Positions 1 to 13,100 of a DNA stretch of 64,000 bases are shown here, piece after piece. The DNA is from Ceratothoa steindachneri. Lineage: Eukaryota > Arthropoda > Malacostraca > Isopoda > Cymothoidae. Location of the stretch: positions 197,139,126 to 197,203,125 of the forward strand of contig OZ018321.1 in the NCBI GenBank assembly GCA_963969495.1, read 5' to 3'. The position numbers and the translations under genes were made by a program. Each line of letters opens with the position of its first letter. Positions within the stretch are counted from its first letter, which is position 1. Under the pieces are notes generated by a model. It saw nothing but the letters and a program-made list of their open reading frames with translations. It ran no database searches and was not told where the DNA came from.

Positions 1-1800
1 TTGAGTCCGGATTCACATTAATCTTATTCGCGTCACGCGTCCGTTCCTCGTCTTAAAATCCAGCCGTCCTTAGCCCCAATTATATATCGTAGAGTGAAAC
101 CTACAACAAAGCCACGTAAGACTCGAATATTTCGCTTGCCCCAATTAAGCTAGCATTAAGCAAAGAATAAAGCCTACAAAACATCATTTTCCTTTCAAGT
201 CCTACCTTTAACCCAGTGATAACCAAGTTACCTTTCGAACCCAGCCTATGAACGGATTCCCCGTAAGAACTTTGGGAGTCAGAGCAAACCTGGCAGTGAG
301 ACCTCAAACGCCTTCCTCCCACACCCCTTTACGTGTAACCCAGTCTCATACTCAGTTATTCGTCATCTAAACTGGTAATCGCCCGGCATCTCATAAACCA
401 AGCGACCCATTATAAACATAATGACTACTATAATCTGGTAACCCCATCACGATATAAAAACCCTCTATAAATTTTATGTTGCTCCAAATTTTGGCTTGAT
501 AGATATTAGTCAGATTTCCAATTTCGAACAAGCTCTTAGTGTACACGCGCCTACACTAAATACAAACAGATACCCTATTGTCTGATCGGCTCTGCTCAGC
601 TTTCGGAATCAAGTAACGGAGCCACGCCCCTAATCTTTCGTTAGGATAAAAGGGATTGTAAAAGAAACACATAGACTTTCAGGGAAAAAGAGAAATACAA
701 GGTGTCAGATAGAGAGTAACGTGGACCATGAGGCCTAGGGATTATCTCACGGAGCAAGGGACTTCAACCGGCGTTTTTCGCTAAACTCCCAGGGCGATAA
801 AAAAGCGAGACGAGTCAAATTGGAACCAGAACCCAAATCAGCGAGAGAGCGCTAAGCTCGTGCCCGCCGCGCCTTTGAGATGTAGTGGAACCCGCTTCCG
901 ACGGCAAACAAAATCACTTCTGGACAAGTCGTATATATTTCCCAGCACGGGAAAGAACAAAGTAGTATTCAAAAATGAGTCAGGCAGTCCTCACGCAGTA
1001 TCCAAGCAGTAATCGAGCGGATTCGTTCGAATCATCCAAGAACACGACGAGCCACTTCTCATGCGACCCCCCGGCACCCTGAAGGCTGGCAGGCAAGAAA
1101 CCATTTGTTTAGACCTACGGCCGTCAAGGACGTAAGGACTCATTCTGTAATAATGTGCTCCGCTCCAGGCCCTACAAGCCATATTTCCTTGGAACAACCA
1201 CTCGAGCGCCCCCCCCCCGCCCTCCTCTCTTGGAAAATTGCAAGCCTATTACATTTTTCTCTATTATCGTCGAAGAAGCGTGACGCTTTCCGACTACGAT
1301 ACTTCACTTCATCATCTCCTCCCGTTTTCTTTCGAGTAAATATTGTGCTACTCAGAGCTCATGCCGAAGAATTCATTGTAAATTAATTTTCTTTTGCTGC
1401 ACGGTTAGTTTTTCTCATAGTGTATCATTTATTGTTAAATTCTTTTATTTGTGTGTATAATAGTAAATATTACATTGGTCAACACACTTTTTGCTGACTT
1501 CTGTTTTGTGGTTGTTTTTAACTAATTTTGACGTGTTTATTTCAAATATTGCATACATTCTTTTTTGTAGCACATCAGGTTTTATCCTACAGCATATTCC
1601 TATTTTACAACATACTACATGTATTGACTCGGTAAGGATACTTTCCTAAGTGTTATAGTTTTAAACCATAACTTAAAATGCCAACAGAATTTGAAAGGAT
1701 GAATGCATTGTAAGATAACATCACCTATTAATAAATACATACAGGTTATTTTTCTAATATAATAGAGAAATCACAAGCCATTGCACACATACCTATACAT
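1..1800. other. Unassigned region, locally higher GC
   Basis: No protein family, RNA gene or paired repeat ends could be recognised. Bases from about 500 to 1350 look richer in G+C than the rest of the window and include a C9 run near 1210. The open frames here (93 aa or shorter) are overlapping on both strands and show no motif. It could be a piece of an old LTR element or a host UTR, but nothing supports either choice. Confidence 0.4.
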
Positions 1801-3250
1801 TCATGGAATAAATTTTAGCTTGCGAGAGTGTTTTGAGTGTTTGATCTCTAGACAGTCTCGTTGAATACTCCAACAGTAGTCTGCCATCATGTTTGTGTTC
1901 CATGGGCCTTGATATCTTTCCTCCATAATATTGTTATCTTGATTAAAACGCTCTCCGTGTTCATCACTCACGTTACCAAGATTAGCAGGAAATTCCTCAA
2001 GATAGCTCTTGACAAAATGAACTTTTATGCTCATGGTGCAGCTTAAACGATGGAAGCTATCAAGCAATGACTATACCAAATCTTTCTAGTTAGCAGCCTT
2101 TTTGTTTCCAAGAAATCCTTTCACAACAGCCACAAATGAATCACAAGCTCTCTTTTTTTATGGCAGTCATCGAACTCGAGAAGTTTAGGTTTTCCATTTA
2201 CTTTCTGATTTGTTGCCGATCAAAAACTCCAGCCTTTATTTTATCATAACTTAAGCCAGGATATATTGTACATATGAATTTGAAACAGTCACCCTCCATA
2301 TTAAGAGCTTTCAAAAATTGTTTCATCAGCCCTAGTGTTATATGAAGGAGAGGGAAGATGATTTTTTCTCGCTCAACAAATGGGGCATAATATTCTTCTC
2401 CCCAACAAACTTTCTCTAACTGGCTAGAGATCTTGTTCCCAATATTTGCTCTTGGCTCAGCTGTCCCATGAACAGGGAACACGGATATTTTGTATAGCTT
2501 CCTTCTTGGCCAAGTAAAAAAGTTTCCATTTTCAGATCCACACATATGATCCAATTGTGTTCATCATATTTGAGTAAATCTAATACAGATATTATGTGTT
2601 TATGCTTTTATTATGGAATAACAAACATTTTAGACTCCTCTTTGAACTATCTATAAAAAGTCTCCATCCACTTGTTAAACACCCGTCGCGTTTAACAGTC
2701 CCGCCACGTCCCAATAGTAAACAAAATCTTCTTCAAGTTTAAAGAATGCCCAGAGATCACTCTCCTTGTTCTGATAAAAGCTACATTTGTTTATCCTGCA
2801 ACAGATTCGTCTCTTTAAGTCTAGAAGCTAATAGTTCTGCTAAATCTTCGGGCAGGCCTAGGTTTCTAACTCATTCAGTTCAAATTGGCTTAAGTTTCCA
2901 CGTCCTTGAGTCGATGTATGTACAAAGTCTGGATCACGTTCAAGTTCCTTGCTTATATCAGATTCACGTATATCACTTACATCTTCCAGTGAAGGAAGTT
3001 CCTTGAATAAAACTACTGGAATTTCATCTGAATGAAGCACTCGACGAATTAATAAATCAAGATTTGTGGTACTTATTTTATGTTGCGTTTTCTTGCTATA
3101 ACCAGAAGTCTTTGTGAGACATAAGTATCAATCATTTTAATGGTTTTTTCGTTCCCGCCACACCCGAGAAATGCTAAATCCTAGTTGTTTCTTGTGCCGT
3201 TTGTCCATTGACGTAGATTTTCGACACATGGTTTTCAAACAGTGTGCGGC
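1801..3250 (-). pseudogene. Repeat gene family F1, degenerate copy a
   Basis: This is a broken copy of a long uncharacterised protein found in many copies in arthropod genomes; I know of no function. Reading leftward from about 3250, fragments in shifting frames follow the family order: CVENLRQWTNGTRN, then YSKKTQHK, then HSDEIPVVLFKELPSLED (to 2858), LPEDLAELLASRLKE (about 2840), SFYQNKESDLWAFFKLEEDF, FIDSSKRSLK-like residues (about 2650), LLGQ/YTKYPC-like residues (about 2500), then LLHITLGLMKQFLKAL and AGVFDRQQIRK (2198). It ends with KVHFVKSYLEEFPANLG, VSDEHGERFNQD and MMADYCWS (1801-2067). At least five frameshifts or stops separate the parts, so it cannot make the protein. Terminal repeats were not seen. 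The assignment rests on recalled family resemblance, not on a database search. Confidence 0.82.
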
Positions 3251-6200
3251 TCTCACGGTTTATCCTGATCAACTAATTTAATCTTAAATTAAGCCAAATA
3301 TGCTATTTTCACAAAGATACCAATGTTAGCTTTTTGAGTAGGTGCAGTAAAGAACCACATATATAGCAAAAGGGTTCAGGGGAATTCAAGCATTTCCTTC
3401 GTAATAAGGCATAAAACAAATCTGAAAAAACACAAAATTATATTATACACAATTGCTTTATATATCTTGATGTGCATAAAGAGAAGTCTAAAGTTATAAA
3501 ATAAGAAGAATACCAAACGCTTCCACTTCCGTTCACTTGGTCGTAAGATAGCCTGTTACTATGAGTGGGGCCAATATGGACCAGTCTCTAAATAAAAAAA
3601 GGGACGTGATAGAAGAAAACTATTGCTATTTTTTAAAGTCATTGGCCCCTGATTTTACAAGAACAAGCCTCAAACTTAAGTCAGCAGAAAAAAAGATAAA
3701 ATTGGTTGACCAGTGTTATTTTTGTTCCCCGTGTTCAAATCCTAGAACCACTTAAAAAGCCAATGAACTATTTAAAGAAGTCGGACAACGGTAGCAAATG
3801 AAATCGCATATCCCACGCACTTAAATTAGAGGGTAAGCGAAGTTCAGTGAAGCCTATCTGACCTACGTCACAAGGACATTGAGGCTCTTAACACCGATAC
3901 CTCGAAACAAGGAAGTAAGCATAATGCAAACCAGTAATTCATCGATTTCACTTGCCCGAAAACACAAGGCGACCATAAGACATGGAATAAATCTCCCAAA
4001 TTGCATTTTTACTAATTTCCTTACCTCCGCCAAGTAATAAGACAGTTACCATTAGCCCAGCCTATAAGTGAATAACCAGCGGGCATCATGAACTTACAAT
4101 TGCAGCCAGTAAGCCCATGCCAATTCACGCAGGCCTCTAGACTAATACACGGATTTTCTAGCGTGAATCCATTAAGTCGAGTCCATGGATAAAATGATGG
4201 TGGTCCACTGAATCATTTTACAAACGATTCTTCATTTGTAGTAATAATATATCATTAAAAATATATAAATCATAGAATAATAATTTTGATCTTAATATTT
4301 ATTAGTTTCAGCAAACGCTCTTCCCAAGTTGTTTGAAATATTCGAGGAATATTCTCCGGCTAAATTGGTAACAGATTTAGAATATTTATCTTCTTATTTA
4401 ATATCATCTTTCTGGAGCCTTAAATATCTCTATATAAGCGAACTCCATTTGTTACTATTTAAGTGTCTTTATTATTATTGCTTCTATCATTTCGATAAAA
4501 CCGAATGATGCGAGCAGGCCGCTTTTATTCATCATTTTACAAGGTGGTTCTAAACCGTGTCACCCCTGTAAATATTTTAATTTTCTATTATAATACTGTT
4601 TTAATTTTAGATTTCAGATGTCCGAAAGCCCTATCACCCTCTGTTAATATTGCGAGAAGATTTTCGGTCATCTGAAATATAAAATTTAACAATATTTTCA
4701 GAGGCATAACAAGACGACTTTCGGATCAACCTATATATTCACATTTACTTAATCACTAATTCAGGCCAAAAGAAAATGATGCATTGTTTTCTAAATACGA
4801 GAGAATGTCCCAATTGATCTTAATAGTTTTTTGATTTGGTTTTCCTAGTAAGATCTACAAATCAAATGTTTTTCCATGCATGAATAACTTCCTCATTAAT
4901 ATGTTTAGCACAACAGTGTAATAAACGTTAGCCAATATGCAGTAATTGAATTTAAAAGTATTCTAGTTTAAATACTGTTGCATAAGAGTGCTGGTGTCTT
5001 TATGAGTATATTTCCTTAAATATGCTAGTGAAAGTACTGATAGTAGAATGCTAGACATATAGATCTATATGTGTTCTAAACTTTGCTTGGAAAAGGACTA
5101 TCTAAGAGATTTGTACCACATCACTGGTAACCTCAACTTTACATATTTTTGTACAAAAAATTCTACATCGTAAATAAAACAGATTGGGTGTCAATTGTTA
5201 AAAAATTCATTATTGTAATCTAATTATTCCAAAAAACAATTGAGCGAAAACACATTTTATCTATTTTCTAGGTTCAAATCAATAGTTGTTTGAAACGTCA
5301 ATTGTTCGAAATTTGCTGACAAATATATATGTCCTAAGACTATAAAGATCATAAGATACTCTTTATTATCTATTTTACGAGTGACTGGATTAAAAGTATT
5401 TTATTTGTCAAGAAATCACAAGATTGAAGTTCATTAGTTTTTAGAGAAAACGTTGCCTGTACATAGGAATAAATCTTCACAGACTTTGGCCAAGAAGAAA
5501 CATATAGAACTTTTAGAAAACCCTATAACACAAACCTAAAATGTCAATATTTGGCACAAATTTAAATAGTTACCTGTTTCTATTAATTGGTAAATTTTTC
5601 TTAAAACTTAGTCTAAGCCTAAGCAACATAGATGATACTTATGTACGTATTGTGGCACACACTTTGAGATTTTAACCTTATTACGATACATTTTTTTAAT
5701 AAATTACCTAAATAAAATTGACGCACGTATGATATATATTTTTCTTATTCATTGTAATAAAATTGCTTTAAATTATTTTAGCGTGGCCTTTTTGAATAAA
5801 TTCAGAATAACTGCTTTTTCGAAAAAACATTTCGACAAAAAATATTCTCACAAATAACTCCGAAGAATATTTTTTATTTATGTTTTAGAATAACCTTCCG
5901 CGCACCATTTTAAGACTATTTTTAAGATTCTTTGCCATTCTTTATTGACTTAAATGTGTGTATGATTACACTCTTCCATAGAGGCTTATCTCTCTTTCTC
6001 TCTCTCTGTCATGCTCTCTCTCCGCACCACCCTATTTTTTTTGGCGCGCGTTTGAACAATCTATCTCCACGGAATCAAATCCCTTTTTTCACTTCCCAAG
6101 TGCATCCGACTTATTTAAGTGGCAAATCAGGATTATTGAATGCTCTTTTCACCTCTCTCTCCGATCCCTCTACAAGGAGAGGAATGTCATAATGAGACGA

Positions 6201-7980
6201 GGTGGTAGGACCCTTATTAATCTTATGCCAAAATTTATCTCCCGAAGAGTTCCGATTCTCTGCTCTAAAATCTACAAATATGACTAAGGTGGATACACTT
6301 GTTTTACACATCTTTGTCAAAAAGGAATTCTCTTGCTGATTTATATGTCATGTCTTGGATTTTATTTACAGTTTATCGTTACGAGATTTTATTGCTTAAA
6401 AGGGCAGAACTATTTGTATTTGGAGGAGGGAAAGAATTCCTGAATGCGCGTAAAAATATAGCGCGACCATATAACAAGTAATAATCCTCTATTTAACATT
6501 TCTAGAAACCTGAGGAAATAGTATAAGTGTCGGAAGAGATGAATTTACCTATTTTACTACTTTAGCGGGAGAAAAAGACTGGAAAACATGACTAGGTTGA
6601 GAATTAGGCAAACGCTTGCGTCAGGAGGATGCAAAGTAGATAACTAAGATTATACTTAAAAAATGTATGTAAGTTTTATTAGCAAATTTGAATTTCGAGT
6701 GATTTGGCTATTAATGATAGTTGCCGCCTGATTGCTATTTAGAAGCAGCCGTGGCACCTAAATGTAAAAAATAATTTGCGTATAACTATTTAATTACGTG
6801 GAAAGCACTTCAAAATTAACGACGATCGACATCTAACATAATTTAATTGAAATAACATAAAAAATTGAAAATAAATAAATCTTACATTTAAAAGTTTAAC
6901 GCAAAATTTTATCTTGTTGAGTATTGCATAATTCTTTAATAGTGAGACGTCGATTTGACATGGCAACTTATTTCTTCCTTCACTGTCTGCAATGTTTCTC
7001 TTTTCGTTGTTTTTATGTTGCACAATGCAGAGAAGCTAGTTTCAAAATACTTTAAAGTGCCCTTAGATTTTCTTTAGAAAAGTTTAAAATACTTACATAT
7101 TTTGGGGCAATTTAAGCCTTTAAAAATCATTTCTTGGTCGCTTCCGCAGCACTTTTAGTTAGCTCTTACGGCAACCCAGTTGAAAACCATTGGTCTAATC
7201 TAATGGATACAAGCTCTTGTTCGTGGTTGATAAGAAGCGCTTTTCAGCAATGCCAGATCTAGTCTTAAGGAGCTAACTATTTCTTTAACAGCCACAATTA
7301 CTTTAGTGTATAAATTGAGGAGATTCAGAAGAGATGAATTCCATTTCTGTGCCACACGTCTCAACTAATCTTGTCCTTAGACAACTAGAATTTAATTCTT
7401 CCTAACCTTTCCAATTTGTTTATAGTGCTCTCTTTGTCATCGTGGTTATTTCCGCTTCGTTTTTGACATCTCACTTCTTGCAATAGTATTAAAAAAATAT
7501 TTATTACGAGTACCTCTGTCGGAATATGACCATGTCAAGATTCATTATATAATTACTTAAAAAATCTATTTGTTGGCCGTCTAAAAAGGAGAGAAATTTA
7601 ATATCCCAACTAAATTAATTACCCTGTGATGTAATCAAATTATTACAATCTTAACCAACCCATTGGGTGTCAGGTGTAATGAGAGCATCCATCTTAATAC
7701 CAGATGCTAGTACTCGCAGGTTGCCTTTCCTTCATTTTCATCATTTACTTTACAGACCTCTCCGTACAAACATCATGGCAGTGATAACTTTTGATCCATT
7801 TTTCTTAATTTTAAGCTACCTTAAAAATTTCTATTAAAATACTGTCTCGCTATATGCTATAAGTTACTGTAAAACGCGCGGGGTTTCCTGCTAGTTTGGA
7901 GTACACATATTATATACTAGTAAATAACTGTTTAATGTTTACATTTAAACAAAAACGTTTAAAAGAATTATAACAATTAA
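3251..7980. other. Unassigned AT-rich intergenic DNA
   Basis: No coding sequence with recognisable family features. Short frames (64, 86, 69, 60, 77 aa) overlap each other on opposite strands and are AT-composition artefacts. A pyrimidine-rich TCTCTCTC stretch lies at about 5985-6025. A hAT-like end may sit near 7170-7195. Otherwise I see nothing. Confidence 0.5.
7170..7195 (-). repeat. Possible hAT transposon terminus
   Basis: On the minus strand the sequence reads CAATGGTTTTCAACTGGGT followed by TGCCGTAAGAGC. This resembles the CAGTGGTTCTCAACTGGGG-type 5' end of hAT/Charlie elements. No partner terminus, 8-bp target duplication or transposase was found nearby, so this may be a solo end, a MITE remnant or chance. 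Confidence 0.35.
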
Positions 7981-7995
7981 ACAGGGTCTTTTTTA

Positions 7996-9010
7996 TATGT
8001 CCTACATTTTAGGTTTAATAAAATCAAGAATAATTTTGTGACCATGATGACTCTTTTGGAGATTGTTGGTAATAGTTCTAGGTTTCTGGTCCTAAGAGAA
8101 CTAATTCATTTTTTCATCTTTGTAGAAGTGATGCTAGTTTTAGTAAAGCATTGAGTTTTACCAAATTTTACTGAACTATCAGATATTTACCGAATTTTAA
8201 AACCAATTTTATTTTAACTAATTTTATTTGCTTAAAATAAACAAAATCTAAGACTAATAATTACTTTGCATAATTAACATAATAACTTAATTTATTCCAA
8301 GATTCCTCTTATCGAATGCTGACCGTTCTTCTCATAACATTCATTTACTCGTGACGAAGATGCTCTCATCACTTTTTCAAAAGCTCTTCATCGATATTAA
8401 TAATTTATTCAGAAATATTGTTTTAGGTTTTTAGAAACTTTTATGATTATTACGGTAAACACGATCTTTTAAATATCCCCATAAAAAATTCAAAGATGTT
8501 AGATCGGGAGATCTTGAAGGCCGCTAAAATTCACTGTTTCGAGAAATGAATTTTTTTCTGAAGTTTCGTCTTAACAACTACATTGTTTCATTCGATGTAT
8601 GTGATGCTGCGGCATTTTGCTGTAAAAACAGTTTTCATCTATTTCTAAGTCTTCTAAAATTCGGTAAAATTATTCTTCAAGCATTTGTCGGTATCTTTCG
8701 CCATTCCCCATTACTGAATTTCCATTTTCATTCTCCTAAAAATACGGCCCAATGATCTTCTGAGGTGTTATCGCACAGCCCACAATTGTTTTTCCAGGAT
8801 GCAGCTCTTTCTGATATATAGATTTTGGGTTGGGATCCACCGTGATTCTGTTGCTATGCTTATTATTGTATCCGCTGAGATGTAAGTACGCTTCGACAGA
8901 CCTTATCGCGGGCGGTACATCAACTTCCCGAAATTTTCGTCTAAATTCTTCTGCATACCATTTTCTTTTCGCAAAATGATGCAGGATAAAGGTTATATTC
9001 CTTATAATTA
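7996..9010 (-). mobile_element. DD41D mariner-like element copy A, internally deleted
   Basis: This is the same lineage as the element at 41419-43067, in opposite orientation. Its 3' terminal repeat lies at about 7996-8160 and shares TGTCCTACATTT and TTTAATAAAATCAAGAA with both ends of the other copy. Reading leftward, transposase remnants include FRRKFREVDVPPA (N-terminal region), then directly SVEAYLHLSGYNNK around catalytic D1 (where the D itself is not retained), then YQKELHPGKTIVGCAITP, a D2-region remnant and WGYLKDRVYRNN. The jump from the N-terminal region to the D1 region shows that roughly 300 bases of the middle were lost. Several stops follow, and Q-N replaces Q-D at the D2 site. 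I could not find the 5' terminal repeat beyond about 9010. The element is non-functional. Confidence 0.82.
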
Positions 9011-10080
9011 TTTTCAGGGTTTATAATAGGGTTTGCAAAATTGATATTTTTAAAGATTTAGATCGTTGGTAGTGTCTATAATCGAGAAATTATAAGGATG
9101 GTGAGTCTGAGTAATAAAATATGATGAGGTCTGCTCCGAGTTAGTGATTTGGGTGTATGGGATATTTCTAATGACCAATCCCTTTTTGCAGTTAGTTTTG
9201 TCCGCTACGGGCAGGGTTGTATGTAGAATTATTCTTTTCTTGTATATCTTGTATATCAATAACTTTTTTTAAAACTCCTTCACTCATTCAAGACAACTAA
9301 ATGTTATAAACGAACAAATCTAAATCATTTAATATTTGGCAAAATATTGTAGCAGTATGCTGGTCACGATATATCACCATCAAAAGACAAGAAAATAATC
9401 CTTTTTCCTCCTAGACCTCCGAGAACTGTTAAAAATACAAACCGGGGAGGCACAACCCAAATTTGTCATCAACGCACAGAAAACCAAAGTGGAGTTTATA
9501 GCCAAAAATGAACAAACTTAAAATAACGTATGGTTCTTATGCGAATCAGAATAAGACTCTAGAAAGGAAACCACTCTGCTCAGGCGTTTCATGCTTAACC
9601 TAAAGAATTTTTAAACCTTCATATTCAAATTCATCAAGGAATGTATTCGAGAACGGCAGCCGCCAAATTGAAACCGTCGTAATCTTTAAATATTTTTACC
9701 AACAAGTCAAATCCTTCTAAAAATAATTAAAATACCTTCCAGGAAGCAGATCATTCCCCGTATAATCCAATTTGATGTCAATATCATCCCTATCCAAGAA
9801 GAGTTTTAACAAACATAAATTGTAACTCCTATTTAAAGTTGAGACACTCGACAAATTTTGCACCCAAGATCCGCAATTCTCTTTTAAATGCTTGAGCAAG
9901 GAACACATAAGCGTAGACTGTCATTTTCCTAAAAAATCAATATTTTCTTTAGTGTTATTTATGAATTCTGTAAGCCCTGCCGTTCCTTTATATTTCATAA
10001 GGGAGTTAGAATACGTATATTGTACTCTGGAATAAGCCCCTCGACAAGCCATAGCAGATATGACGGAAGCGGGAAGAGAA
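9011..10080. other. Unassigned AT-rich DNA
   Basis: No gene recognised. It may contain the missing 5' end of the DD41D copy or leading sequence of the LINE that follows. A frame near 9435-9510 has the look of reverse-transcriptase tail residues, but the match is too weak to annotate. Confidence 0.4.
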
Positions 10081-13000
10081 ATAAACAATAAAAAGTTCGC
10101 AAATGCTAAAGATGTCCTTTACACCTCCAATAAGAAAGGTCATAGAAAATTACTTACCTCAAAATTACGGAACTCTTTTCATACAAACAGTAACAACATC
10201 CAGGCCACATTATAAACAACCAACACCCATATACAGAAAAGAAAGAGGCAAATTTATTTCCAATCCCCAAATTCTTATTCACCAACCAAAGGCACAGAGA
10301 TCGAATCAACAAGCATAAATAGTCTCTCTAGTGAAGATAATGTCACCTCTAAGGAAGAACATATTAGATCTCTAACCAAAGTGGAAATGCACCAATCGAC
10401 GGCCACACATCTTACGAAACAAATACGGAAAACAAAATGACCAACGCAAATTATCTCTAGCAAAAAGAACTAACATCCATAGACAGAAAAGTGTGAGGCA
10501 AGACATTCCGCAACCGCAAAATGAATGAAAGTGATCTTTATCTAATTATTATAAAAGACCTTCCACAAACCAACACCTAGACCAAACGACGCTTGATTTT
10601 AGTCCTGTCAACCTGCAAATTTACTATAATAAACTTGCAACCTTTAGCCCAAATCCAGAACAACTACACCTACCAAATGGTAAAAATCATTTACAAAGCT
10701 GTTGATATAAGTCGCCAAGAAATAACCTCTATCCTCTGTTCCATGCTAGAATGAAAAATTTAGAAAGGTTAATCTAGAAAGAAATCGATCCTGTAGAAAC
10801 TTACATTAATATTGATGAGTTAATGGCCTCATCAAATGCAACAGACATAGTGCATTAGCAAAAGAAGACTTTTAAAAAACGAGAAATTTACGCCATAATA
10901 AACTCCACCTCAATCACTGTGAAGATGTTGTTACAAAAATCTGTGACTCTTTATGCACCAATTTCAAACAGTTTTGCAAAAGTGAATTGAAAACAATCAA
11001 AGAAAACACAAAAAGCAAGGATATTAACTGCACAACTGTAGACCTTATTGACATATAACTTTGCCTTCTCCATGAAAAAAATTGAAACTTCTTTAGTTAA
11101 CTGCACGAACACTGTATCTGGAGATAATATATAATATATATCCACTCCGACCGATCTCAGCCTAACTGTTTAAAGATCAACATCAAATTATTCAACGACC
11201 TCTGGCTCACAAACACATTTCCAGAAGAATGGCGCAAGGCTATAATACTGCCATTTGCAAAAACCTAAACATATCCTTTTTAAGTAAAACACTATAAAAC
11301 AATTGAATTTTACTTCTAAATTTGCAAAATATAATAAAGAGGATCATTACGAGATTGGTAATGGTATCTTGAATCAAAAAGACTCCTCTCACCCAACTAA
11401 AAGGAGTACTATAAAAATAGATCAAACATGGGCCCACTAACATAACTAGAAACTAACCTCGAGCGAGCTTTATCAGAAGGCAGCTTTCTTACGGCAATAA
11501 TTTACACTTCTCCAAAGCATATGGAAGCGACTCGAGACGCCTTACACTTAACCAGTTACATTCAATGGGATTTCGACAATACTTGCCATTCATTATCAAA
11601 ACCTTCTCTCAAATAGAAATTTCCTTGTAGAATTACAGAGATCTTATTCCCAAATTTTAAAACAATATGAAGGGGTTCCGCGTAGAAGGGTACTCAGTAC
11701 TACTCCATTTATTCTAGCCATCAATGTGATACCTTAAAATTCCACTACCAATAAAATGATACTCGTCTTATGAAGAATTTGCTATGTAGCAGAGAGGAGG
11801 AAATGGCGAGAAATTACATGAAAATTTCAAGATAACATCGATTTCATCTTCGACTACTCTGACCGATATGGATTGACCATCTCGGGAGAATAAAGATATA
11901 AGTAACCCTCACTAAAAGAAGGTAAGTGCCAACAATCTCACATTTGTGTCAGGAAATCTAATCACATCATCTGAAGACAGCAAATTCCTAGGCCTCCTAT
12001 TAAACAACATAAAATTGGACATGGCAACAATACATTGATGAGCTTTGAAGGCACTCCATAGATATTCTAAACCTCCTAACCTGTTTCATTGGTCGATTAA
12101 TCAATAAAACATTCCAAAATATTTATCAAATGATATTGATCTTAAAACTGGATTATGGCAGCAATCATCATGCAGCAGCTGCAAACTTTATGGTGAATAA
12201 ATTAATCTCTTTCCAACACCAAAAAATCGAATAGCAACAAGAGGCTTCAAAAGCTCTTTTCCCCTGTTAATTTGCGTAGAAACAGACCTGCTACACATAA
12301 AAGAGCGCAAAGATGAATACAACCAAAAATAATTAATCCGCTTATACAGTGAGTACTCTGAACTATTATCTATTCCCTTAAAATACAACTCCATCTGAAA
12401 GATACAGCCTGCGCACATAGTTTACATATTCAGTACACATGCATACTATATTAGGAGACCTACAATTTCCACCGTTAAATTTCCTCTTTGAAAAAAATCA
12501 CCCCCTCCTGCTATAGAAGACAACAAGCATGAGGCTGTGTGTATCAATGTTAAGTGACTCTACATCTGCCAACAAAACTTAAACAGTGGCTAAGGTTGCT
12601 AAACAAGCTAGAACCAAACACCTAACCGACAGACTAATCTGTAACGATCCCTCAACTGCGTCAGAAATCTTTCCATAAGGGAAATACATTGCACAATTAC
12701 CACTAACAGCATCAGCCCTAACTGCAAACCTCACAGCAATTCCCATGATTGTTAAAACACAAACTAAATTGTTCGACTGAGTTACATTATATTTACCGAT
12801 TTCACAAGCAGTTAACTAGTCATACAGAACTAAATAAATAACCATCTTTTTGTGGCTGCCATCATAGATGAAGTAAGCTAGCTTCCCAAAGAAATAAATC
12901 CATGTTGGTGTTTGAGAAATTTTAGCATCGCTGAAAATGAACTAACTGACAACAAAAGGCGTAAGAAGCGGAAGGAAATCAACGAAGAAATAGTTAAAGG

Positions 13001-13100
13001 TTACACCACAGACTCCATAAATCAAGGTAAAAAATTTATCTTATCCGAAACGAAAACAAACTAGCATGCAAATGGCCACCACAATCTCATTTAAAGAGAA
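10080..13100 (+). pseudogene. Jockey-like non-LTR retrotransposon (LINE) relic
   Basis: The reverse transcriptase of a LINE is recognisable across shifted frames from about 11170 to 12300. Visible pieces in order are KINIKLFNDLWLTNTFPEEW and RKAIILPF (RT fingers, about 11190-11260), QLHSMGFRQYLPFIIKTFLS with EGVPRR (about 11550-11690), LAINVIP (about 11730), FDYSDRYGLTISGE (about 11850-11890), then IDELKALHRYSKP and a thumb-like RIATRGFKSSFP (about 12225). The YVDD catalytic box (expected near 11770-11790) is scrambled. Endonuclease and RNase H domains could not be confirmed. Many stops and frameshifts make it dead. Outer limits are guesses; neither a poly-A tail nor target duplications were found. 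Jockey-clade placement follows the remembered form of the RT motifs. Confidence 0.75.

Noticed and set aside
8546..8755. 69-aa plus-strand frame
   Set aside because: It is antisense to the deleted DD41D transposase on the minus strand. The same antisense shadow occurs at 42335-42526.
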